DNA of 64,000 nucleotides, taken from positions 62,001 to 126,000 of the forward strand of contig DPJG01000023.1 in assembly GCA_003543135.1 (NCBI GenBank). Direction: 5' to 3'. Positions 49,992 through 59,795 of the stretch are shown here, one piece after another. The stretch is from Rheinheimera sp. (GTDB lineage: Bacteria; Pseudomonadota; Gammaproteobacteria; Enterobacterales; Alteromonadaceae). How positions within the stretch are numbered: the stretch's first letter is position 1; each line of letters starts with the position of its first letter. A model generated the notes under the pieces. The model was not told the DNA's origin. It did no database searches and saw only the letters and a list, made by a program, of their open reading frames with translations. Position numbers and translations under genes: made by a program.

Positions 49992-51812
49992 ATGAAAAGC
50001 TCAGTGTTACGGTTGTCAACCATGACGTTAAGTCTTGCGCTGGCGTTACATTTCCCTCTGGCTATGGCGGCAGAACCGGCGGCAGACGCGACAAAACGAC
50101 AGACCAAAACGATTTCTGCCGGTGCCAGCAAGCAGGCAACAAGCACAAATCCACAGCAGCAAAAAGCCAGTGCCGGCCAGAAGCTATTCAGCCAGGCCGA
50201 GCTTGATCAAATGTTGGCCCCTGTTGCGTTATATCCGGATACGGTGCTTTCCCATGTGCTAATTGCCGCCACTTATCCGCTGGAAATTGTAAAAGCCACG
50301 CGCTGGCTCAGCACACAAAAAGGCATGACATCCGAACAAGCCTTAAAAGCCGCCGAAAATGAACCCTGGGATCCAAGCGTACGCGCGCTGGTCGCTTTTG
50401 CACCCTTGCTCACCAAGATGAATAATGAGCTGGAATGGACCCAAAAGCTCGGTGATGCCTTTTTAATTCAGCAGCAACAGGTGATGGCCACAGTGCAAAG
50501 CCTGCGGGAAAAAGCTTACGCAGCAGGCAATCTGAAAGATCAGGAACACATCACGGTTCAGCGCCGTGAAAAAGAAAAAGTCATTATCATCGAACCCCGT
50601 CAGCGTGAAGTGGTGTATGTGCCTGTGTATGACACCCGCGTGGTTTATGGTGACTGGTGGTGGCGCGAATACCCGCCCATTCACTGGCCACATCCAATCT
50701 ATGGTAATCATGCGTCTGTGGTGTATTGGGGGACAGGTGCAAGAGTTTCCACCAGCTTTTATTTTTCCACTTTCTACTGGCCAAGACGTGAAGTGGTGGT
50801 GATCAACCATTACCACAGACCAACAAAGTATTATCGTTATGACGATATTATCCGTCATGAAGAACGCCGGCATTGGCGCCACAACCCGCAGCACCGCCAT
50901 GGTGTGGTGTATCACACCAGTTACCAGCCAAACCGCGAATTCAGTGGCGCTGATTACCGGCAGGACGATGTTGGCGAAAGACGGCGCTGGGCAGCTGAAC
51001 AGCGCCAGCAACAGAATGTCGCCTTGCCTGGTGATCAGGATATTCAGCGCCAGTATCCGGTGCCGGCGCAGGAGCCGGTGATGCGTTCAGATCCGGCGAG
51101 TGATGTCGAACGCCGTCAACGCGACAGGGATATAGTGCGGGATAACGACGGTAACCCCCTTGAGATTGGGCAACAGCACGAGGCAGTGCAACCAAATCAG
51201 ACTCAACCGGACCAACACACGGATCAACGCACAGAGGACAGACTGAACCCGTCCTTAAATGTTTCTGGTGACAGAAAAGAGTACAGTCTGAAAGACTCAG
51301 GACTGGAACAGGAGATCGGACCTCAGCCTGTGCCTGATATCACCGACCAGACAAACTCGGGTGTACCGGCAGATCAGCAGTTGCCGACTGCAGAGGTGCC
51401 GGCCGAACTCGAACGTACTCACAACAGAGATATGTTCAGACAAGTTGAGCCTGTGGTTGAACAACCCAGGCCAATAGAACAGCAACCTGAGCCTGTATAT
51501 CAGCAGCCTGAACCTGTGTATCAGCAACCTGAGCCTGTATATCAGCAGCCTGAACCTGTGTACCAGCAACCAGAACCTGTGTATCAGCAGCCTGAACCTG
51601 TGTATCAGCAGCCTGAACCTGTATATCAGCAGCCTGAACCTGTATATCAGCAGCCTGAACCTGTCTACCAGCAACCAGAGCCTGTGTATCAGCAGCCTGA
51701 ACCTGTGTACCAACAGCCTGAACCTGTGTATCAGCAACCAGAGCCTGTATATCAGCCTCCTGTTGAACAACAGGCGGAAAGGCCGATAGAATCTAATCGT
51801 CAGATCGAATAA
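49992..51812 (+). CDS. DUF3300 exported protein with heptapeptide-repeat tail
   Basis: A 606-residue exported protein. A signal peptide (MKSSVLRLSTMTLSLALAL...AMA) is followed by a Lys/Ala/Gln-rich spacer and the DUF3300 domain from about residue 72 (SQAELDQMLAPVALYPDTVLSHVLIAATYPLE). A basic, His- and Tyr-rich middle follows. The C-terminus holds 13 consecutive PEPVYQQ units (last one PEPVYQP). DUF3300 function is unknown. The ATG at 49992 follows AGGAG; a longer frame from 49905 is unlikely. Confidence 0.88.
   Translation: MKSSVLRLSTMTLSLALALHFPLAMAAEPAADATKRQTKTISAGASKQATSTNPQQQKASAGQKLFSQAELDQMLAPVALYPDTVLSHVLIAATYPLEIVKATRWLSTQKGMTSEQALKAAENEPWDPSVRALVAFAPLLTKMNNELEWTQKLGDAFLIQQQQVMATVQSLREKAYAAGNLKDQEHITVQRREKEKVIIIEPRQREVVYVPVYDTRVVYGDWWWREYPPIHWPHPIYGNHASVVYWGTGARVSTSFYFSTFYWPRREVVVINHYHRPTKYYRYDDIIRHEERRHWRHNPQHRHGVVYHTSYQPNREFSGADYRQDDVGERRRWAAEQRQQQNVALPGDQDIQRQYPVPAQEPVMRSDPASDVERRQRDRDIVRDNDGNPLEIGQQHEAVQPNQTQPDQHTDQRTEDRLNPSLNVSGDRKEYSLKDSGLEQEIGPQPVPDITDQTNSGVPADQQLPTAEVPAELERTHNRDMFRQVEPVVEQPRPIEQQPEPVYQQPEPVYQQPEPVYQQPEPVYQQPEPVYQQPEPVYQQPEPVYQQPEPVYQQPEPVYQQPEPVYQQPEPVYQQPEPVYQQPEPVYQPPVEQQAERPIESNRQIE
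51486..51758 (+). repeat. 13 x 21-bp tandem repeat coding PEPVYQQ
   Basis: Thirteen units with no gap run from 51486 to 51758 inside the DUF3300 gene. Units differ mostly at synonymous positions (CCT/CCA, GAG/GAA, GTA/GTG/GTC, TAT/TAC, CAG/CAA), so the peptide stays constant. The unit length keeps frame, so copy number can change without a frameshift. Confidence 0.95.
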
Positions 51813-51827
51813 AACATGCTGTATCAA

Positions 51828-51846
51828 ACGCCCGTTTTGCGGGCGT
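51828..51846 (+). terminator. Hairpin after the DUF3300 gene
   Basis: ACGCCCG, loop TTTTG, CGGGCGT, then CTTG. The stem is strong and the T tail is weak. Confidence 0.5.
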
Positions 51847-51869
51847 CTTGTTATAAAAAGGGAGTTAAG

Positions 51870-52445
51870 ATGCAATTATATGGTTCACAATCTTCACCTT
51901 ATGTTCGGCGTTTACGTTTGTTACTCGCTGAATATCCACATGAATTTATCAGCATGAATATTTTTGAATCTGCCGACAGAGAGCGACTGATCAAACTCAA
52001 TCCAACCCGCAAAGTGCCGATGCTGAGCGACGGCGCGCAGGTGGTGTTTGATTCAGGGGTGATTTTCAGATATTTGTCGCAAAAATTCAGCTGGGCACCA
52101 CTGAGTTGGGATGAAGAGAATACCCTGACACTGATCAATGCTGTGAATGATTCGCTGGTGGAAATTTTATTGTGTCAGCGCAGTGGGTTTGACACCAACG
52201 ACAACAAGCTGTTTTTTAATCTGCAACGGGAACGTACCCATGCAGTGTTAACTGTGCTGGAACAAAAGGCACAGCAAGGTGAATTCCAGCGCTGGAACTA
52301 TTTGGCCATGAGTTTGTATGCATTACTGGACTGGGCTGCGTTTCGCAATTTAACTGATTTAACCCCGTTTAACGCGCTCAATGCTTTTGTTGCTACGGCA
52401 AAAAATCATCCGGGTATTGCCTTAAGCGACCCAAGGTTGTCCTGA
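51870..52445 (+). CDS. Glutathione S-transferase family protein (SspA-like)
   Basis: A 191-residue GST-fold protein. The thioredoxin-like N-domain is MQLYGSQSSPYVRRLRLLL, with the cis-Pro region KVPML and the GSH-contact FDSGVIFRYL. The C-terminal half is helical. It has SspA- or GST-like traits, but I cannot decide between them. The ATG at 51870 follows AGGGAG. It converges with the ABC gene across a shared terminator. Confidence 0.82.
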   Translation: MQLYGSQSSPYVRRLRLLLAEYPHEFISMNIFESADRERLIKLNPTRKVPMLSDGAQVVFDSGVIFRYLSQKFSWAPLSWDEENTLTLINAVNDSLVEILLCQRSGFDTNDNKLFFNLQRERTHAVLTVLEQKAQQGEFQRWNYLAMSLYALLDWAAFRNLTDLTPFNALNAFVATAKNHPGIALSDPRLS

Positions 52446-52482
52446 AAAACCAGTCCCGGAGTTTCGTTATAAATTGAACAAT

Positions 52483-52507
52483 AAAAAAGCCCGGATAGGG
52501 CTTTTAT
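52483..52507. terminator. Bidirectional terminator between GST and ABC genes
   Basis: AAAAAGCCC and GGGCTTTTA form a stem around GGATA with A- and T-runs on either side. Confidence 0.8.
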
Positions 52508-52539
52508 ATTGTTCGCCTGCAATCAGCAACAGACAGGGG

Positions 52540-54384
52540 CTAATCCAGCCCGATAAAACCGCCGGTCTGATGTGCCCATAACTGGGCGTAAATGCCGCCC
52601 TGAGCAATCAGCTGCTGATGGCTGCCTTGCTCAACAATCCGGCCCTGATCCAGCACTATCAGCCTGTCCATCGCTGCTATAGTTGAAAGCCGGTGAGCAA
52701 TGGCAATCACAGTTTTGCCGGCCATCAGTGTATTCAGACTTTGCTGAATAGCAGCTTCCACTTCAGAATCGAGGGCAGAGGTGGCTTCATCCAGAATTAA
52801 AATAGGGGCATTTTTTAACAGCACCCGGGCTATGGCAATACGCTGACGCTGACCACCGGACAATTTAACGCCACGCTCGCCAACCTGGGCATCCAGGCCA
52901 GAGTTACCTTTTGGATCGGTTAAATCATTGATAAACAAGTCAGCTTCTGCAGCGCGCACTGCCGCCAATAATTCAGCTTCAGTGGCAGAAGGTTTGCCAT
53001 ACAAAATGTTGTCGCGCACAGAGCGGTGCAACAAAGAAGTATCTTGCGTCACCATGGCGATCTGGGCTCTTAAACTTTCCTGCTGCACCTGGCTGATATC
53101 CTGACCGTCAATCAGAATTTTGCCTTGTTCCAGATCGTAAAAGCGCAATAACAGATTTACCAGCGTTGATTTACCAGCGCCAGAGCGGCCCACTAAACCA
53201 ACTTTTTCACCGGGTTTGATCACCAGATTCAGCTGATCAAGCACCGCAGCTTTTTGCGCGCTGACCGCTTTGCTGTAGTTAAAGGTTAAATCGTGAAACT
53301 CAATAGCGCCGCCCTGAACTGTTAAAGCTTTGGCATCAGCGACATCCTGCACCTGCTGCGGCTGGGCCAGGGTATTCATGCCGTCGGCCACAGTGCCGAT
53401 ATTTTCAAATAAGCTGCTGACTTCCCACATGATCCACTGTGACATACCGTTTAAGCGCAACGACAGACTGACGGCAATAGCAATAGAACCAATAGTGACG
53501 GCCTGTTCAGTCCATAACCAAATCGACATACTGCCAACGGCAAACACCAGCAGGTAATTTAAAGTTTGCACAGAAAACGTCAGCCAGGTCACCAGCCGCA
53601 TCTGCTGATACACAGGCACCAGAAACTGCGTCATGCTGTCTTTGGCGTAATCTGCTTCCCGGCTGGTATGGGAAAACAGCTTGATGGTGTTGATATTGGT
53701 GTAACTATCCACGATACGGCCGGTCATTTCCGAGCGGGCATCGGCCTGACGGCTGGCCACGGCTTTTAACCGCGGTACAAAATAGATATTCAGGCCGATG
53801 TAACACAAAAGCCAGACCAACAATGGCGACACCAAACGAAAATCAGCATCTGCCACCAGATACAACATAGAGCCAAAGTACACCAGCACATACACCATCA
53901 CATCCAGCAATTTGGTGGCGGTTTCGCGCACAGCAAGCGCGGTTTGCATCACTTTGGTGGCGATACGGCCGGCAAAATCATTCTGATAAAAACTGACACT
54001 CTGTTTGAGCAAATAACGGTGTGCCTGCCAGCGGATGGCCATCGGGAAATTACCCAGGATCATCTGGTGGATCACCGCAGAGTGCAATAGCACCAGAAGT
54101 GGAATACCAATGGCGGTTAACAAGCCCATCCGGATCAAGGTATCTTTTTCTGTTTGCCATAAAGTAGCCGGGTCTTTTTCAATCAGCCAGTCAACCAGCT
54201 GGCCCATAAAACCAAATAACGACACCTCCAGCATGGCCAATAACGCCGTTAAAGAGGCCATCACCAACAGTGGCAACACCATACCCTGACTATAATGCCG
54301 GCAAAAAGCCCAGAGGCCATGTGGCGGCTGAGTGGGCTCTGCCGAAGGGAAGGGCTCTGTTAGTTTTTCAAAAAAACGCAGCAT
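52540..54384 (-). CDS. ABC exporter, fused membrane and ATPase domains
   Basis: A 614-residue half-transporter of the MsbA/multidrug type. Six hydrophobic helices (residues about 30-325) form the membrane domain. The ATPase domain has Walker A GRSGAGKSTL, the signature LSGGQRQRIAIA, Walker B ILILDEATSALD and a His switch (AIAHRLSTI). It should work as a homodimer. The substrate is not predictable. The next gene leftward on the plus strand is the GST. Confidence 0.92.
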   Translation of the reverse strand: MLRFFEKLTEPFPSAEPTQPPHGLWAFCRHYSQGMVLPLLVMASLTALLAMLEVSLFGFMGQLVDWLIEKDPATLWQTEKDTLIRMGLLTAIGIPLLVLLHSAVIHQMILGNFPMAIRWQAHRYLLKQSVSFYQNDFAGRIATKVMQTALAVRETATKLLDVMVYVLVYFGSMLYLVADADFRLVSPLLVWLLCYIGLNIYFVPRLKAVASRQADARSEMTGRIVDSYTNINTIKLFSHTSREADYAKDSMTQFLVPVYQQMRLVTWLTFSVQTLNYLLVFAVGSMSIWLWTEQAVTIGSIAIAVSLSLRLNGMSQWIMWEVSSLFENIGTVADGMNTLAQPQQVQDVADAKALTVQGGAIEFHDLTFNYSKAVSAQKAAVLDQLNLVIKPGEKVGLVGRSGAGKSTLVNLLLRFYDLEQGKILIDGQDISQVQQESLRAQIAMVTQDTSLLHRSVRDNILYGKPSATEAELLAAVRAAEADLFINDLTDPKGNSGLDAQVGERGVKLSGGQRQRIAIARVLLKNAPILILDEATSALDSEVEAAIQQSLNTLMAGKTVIAIAHRLSTIAAMDRLIVLDQGRIVEQGSHQQLIAQGGIYAQLWAHQTGGFIGLD

Positions 54385-54522
54385 AAATACCTTAATTCAC
54401 AAAAGCTGTTAAAGCGGCAAGGCCTGTCAGGTGCAATGCCGGTTAGAAGGAGCCATAAGACCCTAACAAAAGATCAGCATAAACTCAGCAGCATCGGCGG
54501 AAACAGTTTGTTTCCCGAAGGC

Positions 54523-55614
54523 TTATTGTTTTGCACACCAGAGCTGCATCGCTTGCTGACTGACTGCCAGCACCTGCTCAATTTGCTGACGGCTGATATC
54601 CAGATGGGTGACAAACCGAAGCCGTACCCTTGGCCCTTGTTCCGCCTGATAACTGCCGCCGGTGCACAGAATACCTTGTTGCTGCAGCTGCTGCTGATAA
54701 AAGGCGGCAAAATCGGCTGCCAAATCGCAAAACAGAATATTGCTTTGCACAGGTGCTGCTACAAACAGCTCTGTCAGGCCATAGTGTGCCGCTTGTGCAC
54801 ATAAGCCTTGTTGCAGCAAAGTGGCATTGTCGTGATCCTCAGTCAGGCGCCGGACCTGATGTTGCAATGCATATAAACCGGCTGCAGCCAGAATGCCGGC
54901 CTGGCGCATGCCACCGCCCAGCATTTTACGCACCCGAATTGCTCTTTTGATAAATTCAGCACTGCCTAACAACAAAGAACCAACAGGCGCACCCAGGCCT
55001 TTGGATAAACAGACCGACACCGAATCATAACCAGCCACCAGTTGCCGCGCTTTCTGGTAAACATCTGAACCGTCTTTAGCAGCTATGGCTGTGGCGGCAT
55101 TAAAAATACGGGCGCCGTCAATATGACAGGCAAGGCCCCGTTGTTTCGCAAGCTGTTGCACCTGCTGCATATATTCAACTGACAACACCTGACCGCCTGT
55201 GGTGTTTTCCACCACTATGAGTCGGGTACGGGCAAAATGTGGATCGTCCGGTTTAATAGCGCTGGCAATGTCGGCCAGAGCAATAGAGCCGTCCGGCTGA
55301 TGGGGCAGAGGTTGTGGCTGAATAGAGCCCAGCACCGCCATGCCACCGCCTTCCCACTTATAGGTGTGCCAGTTCTGACCCACTATGGCCTCGTCACCGC
55401 GCTGACAGTGACTCATCAGCGCTATTAAGTTGGTCATGGTGCCACTTGGGGCAAACAACGCCGCTTCAAAACCCAGCAACTCAGCAGCATAAGCCTGCAG
55501 CTGGTTAACACTGGGATCGTCACCAAAAACATCATCACCCACTTCTGCTTTTGCCATCAGTTCGCGCATCAGCGCAGTTGGACGGGTGACGGTATCGCTG
55601 CGTAAATCAATCAT
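54523..55614 (-). CDS. ltaE: Low-specificity L-threonine aldolase LtaE
   Basis: PLP enzyme cleaving L-(allo-)threonine to glycine and acetaldehyde. The Schiff-base Lys205 is in [26 protein letters not shown] is the family start and [11 protein letters not shown] a PLP-region motif. The ATG at 55614 has AGGA upstream. The 363-residue length fits a family with about 330-350. It lies 138 bases behind the ABC gene start on the same strand. Confidence 0.92.
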   Translation of the reverse strand: MIDLRSDTVTRPTALMRELMAKAEVGDDVFGDDPSVNQLQAYAAELLGFEAALFAPSGTMTNLIALMSHCQRGDEAIVGQNWHTYKWEGGGMAVLGSIQPQPLPHQPDGSIALADIASAIKPDDPHFARTRLIVVENTTGGQVLSVEYMQQVQQLAKQRGLACHIDGARIFNAATAIAAKDGSDVYQKARQLVAGYDSVSVCLSKGLGAPVGSLLLGSAEFIKRAIRVRKMLGGGMRQAGILAAAGLYALQHQVRRLTEDHDNATLLQQGLCAQAAHYGLTELFVAAPVQSNILFCDLAADFAAFYQQQLQQQGILCTGGSYQAEQGPRVRLRFVTHLDISRQQIEQVLAVSQQAMQLWCAKQ

Positions 55615-55963
55615 AACTGTTCCTGCGCCGGTTCTATGCAAGGTCAAAGTGAGGGTCACATAAATCTGTTGCGGCTGCGTGCCTGGGGGCATGGGGTCTC
55701 GTCAGGCAGCAAAGCAGCCAATCACAACGGCATTTTGCCAGAGAAAAAGCAAAAACAATATCGGGCTGCGCCGGATGTAGCAAAGGCCTGGTTGAGTCGC
55801 CGCTGAATCCGGCATTCGTTAAAATAACGCCATCTGGTTTTTATAAGCTTCTGTCAGTCAACAGTGTTGTGAGCTGCAGATGCTGTGTGAAGGATCAGGC
55901 ATTCAAAGCCCGCAAGGGCAAGGCTTAAGGCACTGTCTGCCACGGACCGGCGATGCTTAGAAT
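55615..55963. other. Gene-free stretch between ltaE and the LysR gene
   Basis: About 350 bases. I find no gene, tRNA or convincing terminator. A weak stem with AAGCC and GGCTT (about 55907-55927) may end the LysR gene. Confidence 0.4.
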
Positions 55964-56932
55964 TTATGCCGGATGCGCGCCAAGGGTTGTTCCCAACTGT
56001 TCAATACCACTGACAATCCATCTGGGCTCCACACAGTCGCCAAGATGCCGGCTGATATAACGCACCAGCTGCTCACCGGTTTGAGGCAGCCGCCTGTCTT
56101 TACGCCTTACCAGATACCAGTGACCGTCAAGCGGAAATCCAGCCACTTCAAGCACTTTAATATTGTCGTTGTGATGGCGCGGCAAACTATGCGCCGATAC
56201 CACGGCAAGCCCTAAACCAGCGGCAACACCAAGCCGGATCGCTTCATTGTTTTCAATTTGCATCGTATCACCAAGCTCGATGCCCTGACTGCTGAGCCAG
56301 GACTCAAACATCAGCCGCGTGGCTGAGCCAGGCTCGCGCAGTAAAAAGCGGTACTGGCGCAGCTGGTTGATTGTCAGAGTTGTGGATGTACTGCAAAGCG
56401 GATGGTTGCCCGGTGCTATCAGACTCAACGGATTTTTCAGTATGCGTGCGGCCTGCACTGTGTGGCCTATGGGTGGATGACTGAACACATATAAATCATC
56501 CAGTTGCTGTTCAAACCTGGCTAACATCTGGGCGCGGTTTGCCACATTCAGCGTCACTTTGATGTTAGGAAACTGACGGTAAAAACCGCCCAAAATTTGT
56601 GGCATTACATAACTTGCCGTGGTGACAATCCCCAAACTTAAATGCCCGCTGGTGCCTTGTTCGGCTTCGGTCAGGCTGAGTGAAAAGTCGTCAAAACGGC
56701 CCAGCACATCACAGGCGGCCTGATACAGCTGCTGGCCAACATGGGTAGGTTGCAGCTGTTGCTGGCGAAGTTCAAACAAAGGTGTACCAATTTCTTCGCT
56801 GAGTTTTTTCAGCTGTAACGACACTGTCGGTTGGGTCAGATGCAGCGCCCGGGCGGCAGCAGAAACCGACCCAAGGCGAACCACCTGTACATACACCTGC
56901 AACAAACGAAAAGTTAAATGCCTTATATCCAT
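55964..56932 (-). CDS. LysR-type regulator, CbbR-like, next to sbtA-like gene
   Basis: A 322-residue LysR regulator. The N-terminal winged helix is visible (GSVSAAARALHLTQPTVSLQLKKLSEE). The effector domain follows and resembles CbbR-type regulators (for example FSHPP...), by eye. It is divergent from the SbtA-like permease and probably controls it. The start ATG 56932 fits the domain. Confidence 0.85.
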   Translation of the reverse strand: MDIRHLTFRLLQVYVQVVRLGSVSAAARALHLTQPTVSLQLKKLSEEIGTPLFELRQQQLQPTHVGQQLYQAACDVLGRFDDFSLSLTEAEQGTSGHLSLGIVTTASYVMPQILGGFYRQFPNIKVTLNVANRAQMLARFEQQLDDLYVFSHPPIGHTVQAARILKNPLSLIAPGNHPLCSTSTTLTINQLRQYRFLLREPGSATRLMFESWLSSQGIELGDTMQIENNEAIRLGVAAGLGLAVVSAHSLPRHHNDNIKVLEVAGFPLDGHWYLVRRKDRRLPQTGEQLVRYISRHLGDCVEPRWIVSGIEQLGTTLGAHPA

Positions 56933-56967
56933 TGATGATTATCTATGTATATGTCGCCTATATTTAA

Positions 56968-56988
56968 TTATTCAATATACCCAAATAA
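56968..56988 (+). promoter_or_regulatory. Candidate LysR site in the lysR/sbtA intergenic region
   Basis: TTAT-N13-ATAA inverted repeat in an AT-rich stretch, about 36 bases from the LysR start, where LysR regulators usually bind between divergent genes. T-N11-A is included. Weak pattern only. Confidence 0.35.
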
Positions 56989-57139
56989 GGGCAAAATCGC
57001 CAGCCGGTAACAGAGTGCGGCAAAACCGAACTTTTATGCTCTGTTCAACAGTTAGCTTAATGCGAACTTTCTATTACCTGTGCTTTGGGATCCTTGGCAA
57101 AGCGACAGGGTAAAGCTTAAGAAAATACAGGAGTACACA

Positions 57140-58069
57140 GTGCCGGATATTGTCATCGCATTTTTTGCCCTTGGCCTGGTGGCCGGGTTATTAAAGTCGG
57201 ACTTAAAAGTTCCTCAGTCGATTTATGAAACCCTGTCAATTTTATTAATGCTGGTGCTTGGCCTTAAAGGCGGTCTGGCATTACATGGCCAGTTATCGGC
57301 ACAGATAGTGCCTGAACTTCTGACTATTGCCGCTTTGGGTTTTATTTTGCCGTTGTTGTGTTATCCGGTGCTCAGAAGTCTGGTCAGGCTCAATCAGGAT
57401 GACGCTGTCAGTGTTGCCGCCCATTACGGCTCGGTCAGTGCCGGTACCTTTGCCGTGGTGCTGGCGCTCACCGAAAAGGCTGGGTTACCGCTCAATGCCG
57501 AAACGACCCTCTATTTGGTACTGCTGGAGCTGCCGGCCATTGTGATGATGTTATGGTTACACCGGCGTTTAACCGGCAAGGGCAGTGCAGGCGGCATTTT
57601 GCGCGAGTCGTTAACCAGCCGGGGTGTGTTGTTGTTAGGCGGTGGTGTGCTGATTGGTGTGCTTTATGGCCCGGAAGGGTTGGCACCACTGTCGCCGGTG
57701 CTGCTTGGTGGTTTTAAGACCATGCTGGCGATGTTTTTACTGGAAATGGGGCTATGTACAGCACGGGTGTGTTCACCCTTGCCACTGCAACACTGGCGTT
57801 TGCTGGCTTTTGCCGCCACAGCACCTTTTGTGCTGGCATGGGTGGGCATTCTGGCGGCGTTGGCGCTGCAGTTACCACTTGGCAGCGCTTTGGTGCTGGC
57901 TACTTTATGCGCCAGCGCCTCTTATATTGCCGCGCCTGCAGCCATTAAAGCAGCTATTCCCAGCGCCAATATTGGCCTTTCAATGTTGGCAGCCCTTGGT
58001 GTCACCTTCCCGGTCAATGTGCTGGTGGGTATTCCACTTTATCAGCAGTGGTTGGGCTGGTTTTATTAA
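57140..58069 (+). CDS. SbtA-like sodium-dependent bicarbonate permease
   Basis: A 309-residue inner-membrane protein of the SbtA/DUF897 family with about ten hydrophobic segments in two halves: GLLKSDLKVPQSIYETLSILL and the later AAHYGSVSAGTFAVV. The GTG at 57140 is chosen because CAGGAG lies six bases upstream; starting at 57080 adds a sequence without membrane character. SbtA takes up bicarbonate in cyanobacteria. In this heterotroph it could supply bicarbonate to carboxylases. Another anion is possible. Confidence 0.85.
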   Translation: MPDIVIAFFALGLVAGLLKSDLKVPQSIYETLSILLMLVLGLKGGLALHGQLSAQIVPELLTIAALGFILPLLCYPVLRSLVRLNQDDAVSVAAHYGSVSAGTFAVVLALTEKAGLPLNAETTLYLVLLELPAIVMMLWLHRRLTGKGSAGGILRESLTSRGVLLLGGGVLIGVLYGPEGLAPLSPVLLGGFKTMLAMFLLEMGLCTARVCSPLPLQHWRLLAFAATAPFVLAWVGILAALALQLPLGSALVLATLCASASYIAAPAAIKAAIPSANIGLSMLAALGVTFPVNVLVGIPLYQQWLGWFY

Positions 58070-58103
58070 GATAATGCCAGGCGCTGGTTTATAGCACGCA
58101 GCA

Positions 58104-58463
58104 TTATGCTTGGTGCTTGAACTCCGGCGCGTCATAACCTACGGGTTCATCAGAATAAATACAGACATTCCAATCCTCAGCCAGACCATCTTCAGCCAGA
58201 CAATAACGGCTGAAGAAGGTCTGAATTTCGCGGCGCTGGCAGTGCGCTTCGAAGCTGGCTAAATCGGCCCAGATCTCATTAAACACCAGCGGGAAACTTT
58301 TGCCTTCGGCAAAGGGGCTGCTGATCTGCCGCGTTACGCGGTATTGCAAACAACCATCTTCCCTGAGCGTATTGGCTTCCAGGCTTTGTAATACCTGAAA
58401 CAGCGCCTGCTCCTGGCCGGCTTTGGGTAAAAACTGGGCGATACAATAAACTTTCTTTGACAT
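58104..58463 (-). CDS. ABM-domain (YgiN-like) putative monooxygenase
   Basis: A 119-residue cytoplasmic protein of the antibiotic biosynthesis monooxygenase superfamily: AQFLPKAGQEQALFQVL and GCLQYRVTRQ, later NEIWADLASFEAHCQ. Such proteins oxidise quinols or small phenols without metal, but family members vary. It converges with the SbtA gene 34 bases away. Confidence 0.85.
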   Translation of the reverse strand: MSKKVYCIAQFLPKAGQEQALFQVLQSLEANTLREDGCLQYRVTRQISSPFAEGKSFPLVFNEIWADLASFEAHCQRREIQTFFSRYCLAEDGLAEDWNVCIYSDEPVGYDAPEFKHQA

Positions 58464-58643
58464 AAAACTGGCTCCGGTACTGGACGTTTTTTTGCTTCAT
58501 CAACCAAAGGTGCTGTTCAAAGCGGCTGGCTTTATTAAAAGCCTGCGTTTATAAACTGATTATTATCAAATTACTACTTTAAATAAAAATACCATGCCTT
58601 TTTCAGGCATAACGTCTGCAGCCCGAGAAATAAAGAGGTTGAG

Positions 58644-59660
58644 ATGGACTCTTGGTGTCTTTACTGTGCAAAGCAGGGGCTTGGTGTGTTTAAAAGCGCC
58701 TGGGACAAGCTCAACGCTGAGTTATATCAGCAGCATCCTTATTTCGACAGCAGATTTATCGAAACCATGCTGCAGTATTTTGCCCATGACACTGTCTGGC
58801 TTTGTGTGCATCAAAGCGGCGGCGAGATTGACGGCATGCTGTTAGTGCAGCGCAAGGGCGTTACCAAATGGACGTTATTTTTACCGGCACAGGCACAGGT
58901 GACGCCGTTGTTGCTGCAAAATCCTGCCATTTTGTCGCAGTTATTGCCATTGTTACCCGGTTTTACACTGGGGCTGGATTTGCCCTGTCAGGACCCGGCG
59001 TATAGCCCGTTAAACCCTGATAGCAGCCCGTTGCAAGCAACGATAATGCCTCATGCACTGACCATTAATGTCAACGTCAGTGCAGGAAGTTTTAATGATT
59101 ATCTGCAAAGACGCAGTAAAAAATTCAGACAAAATCTGCAGCGGCGTTTTGAGAAGGTACAGCAGGCGGGGTTTGGCTTCACACTACACTGTTTTACCAA
59201 AGAGGCCGAGATGGAATGCGCACTGGCGCAATTTGGCAGGCTGGAATCCAGAGGCTGGAAAGAAAAAATAGGCACAGCAGTGCATCTGAACAACAGGCAA
59301 GGGCAGTTTTATCTACAGCTGTTACAACACTTTGCCAAAACGGAGCAAGCCTGTGTTTATCAGCTTTGCCTGAATGAGCAACCGGTGGCGATGGAACTTT
59401 GTGTTGCATCAGCCAATATGCTGATCTTGTTAAAAACAGCCTATGATGAAGACTTTTCGGCTTATTCACCGGGGCGTCTTTTGTTGTATCTGTTGTTGCA
59501 GCGTGAGTTTTTGTGCAAAAGGGTACAGACAGTTGAGTTTTACACTTCAGCTGATCACAATGATTTGGCCTGGGCGGACGGCCAACGCTGGATCAGTCAC
59601 CATATGCTGCTGCGCAATCCAGCCGTGCGTTATTGTCATCAGTTTTTCAAAAGTCGTTGA
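58644..59660 (+). CDS. BioF2/FemAB-like GNAT-fold acyltransferase
   Basis: A 338-residue protein with a BioF2-like (PF13480-type) acetyltransferase domain in the second half: FRQNLQRRFEKV, then GRLESRGWKEKIGTA and a Cys-rich carboxyl half. The first half is less conserved. FemAB-like proteins modify peptides or polysaccharides, but the substrate is unknown here. GAGG precedes the ATG. Confidence 0.78.
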   Translation: MDSWCLYCAKQGLGVFKSAWDKLNAELYQQHPYFDSRFIETMLQYFAHDTVWLCVHQSGGEIDGMLLVQRKGVTKWTLFLPAQAQVTPLLLQNPAILSQLLPLLPGFTLGLDLPCQDPAYSPLNPDSSPLQATIMPHALTINVNVSAGSFNDYLQRRSKKFRQNLQRRFEKVQQAGFGFTLHCFTKEAEMECALAQFGRLESRGWKEKIGTAVHLNNRQGQFYLQLLQHFAKTEQACVYQLCLNEQPVAMELCVASANMLILLKTAYDEDFSAYSPGRLLLYLLLQREFLCKRVQTVEFYTSADHNDLAWADGQRWISHHMLLRNPAVRYCHQFFKSR

Positions 59661-59706
59661 TCAAAAGACGTAAGAGAGAACACAAGAGTTTATTGCGGGA
59701 GATTAA

Positions 59707-59783
59707 TGGTCGGTACGAGAGGATTTGAACCTCCGACCCCTGACACCCCATGACAGTGCGCTACCAAGCTGCGCTACGTACCG
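59707..59783 (-). tRNA. tRNA-Pro(GGG)
   Basis: A 77-base cloverleaf with encoded CCA, nearly identical to E. coli proL. The anticodon loop ATGGGGT has GGG as anticodon, and the T loop GGTTCAAATCC and acceptor CGGTACG pair correctly. The T-T mismatch in the anticodon stem is also in E. coli proL. Confidence 0.95.
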
Positions 59784-59795
59784 ACGTTGCGGCTT

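Noticed and set aside
51486-51758. CRISPR-like direct repeats
   Set aside because: Units abut with no spacers and encode a peptide in frame; no cas genes.
51297-51875. Leftward open frame of 192 residues rich in Arg/Leu/Phe
   Set aside because: It is the antisense of the PEPVYQQ repeats, has no ribosome-binding site or family, and is repeated only because the coding strand is.
54436-54950. Rightward frames over ltaE
   Set aside because: Fully inside ltaE in antisense, with no ribosome-binding site.
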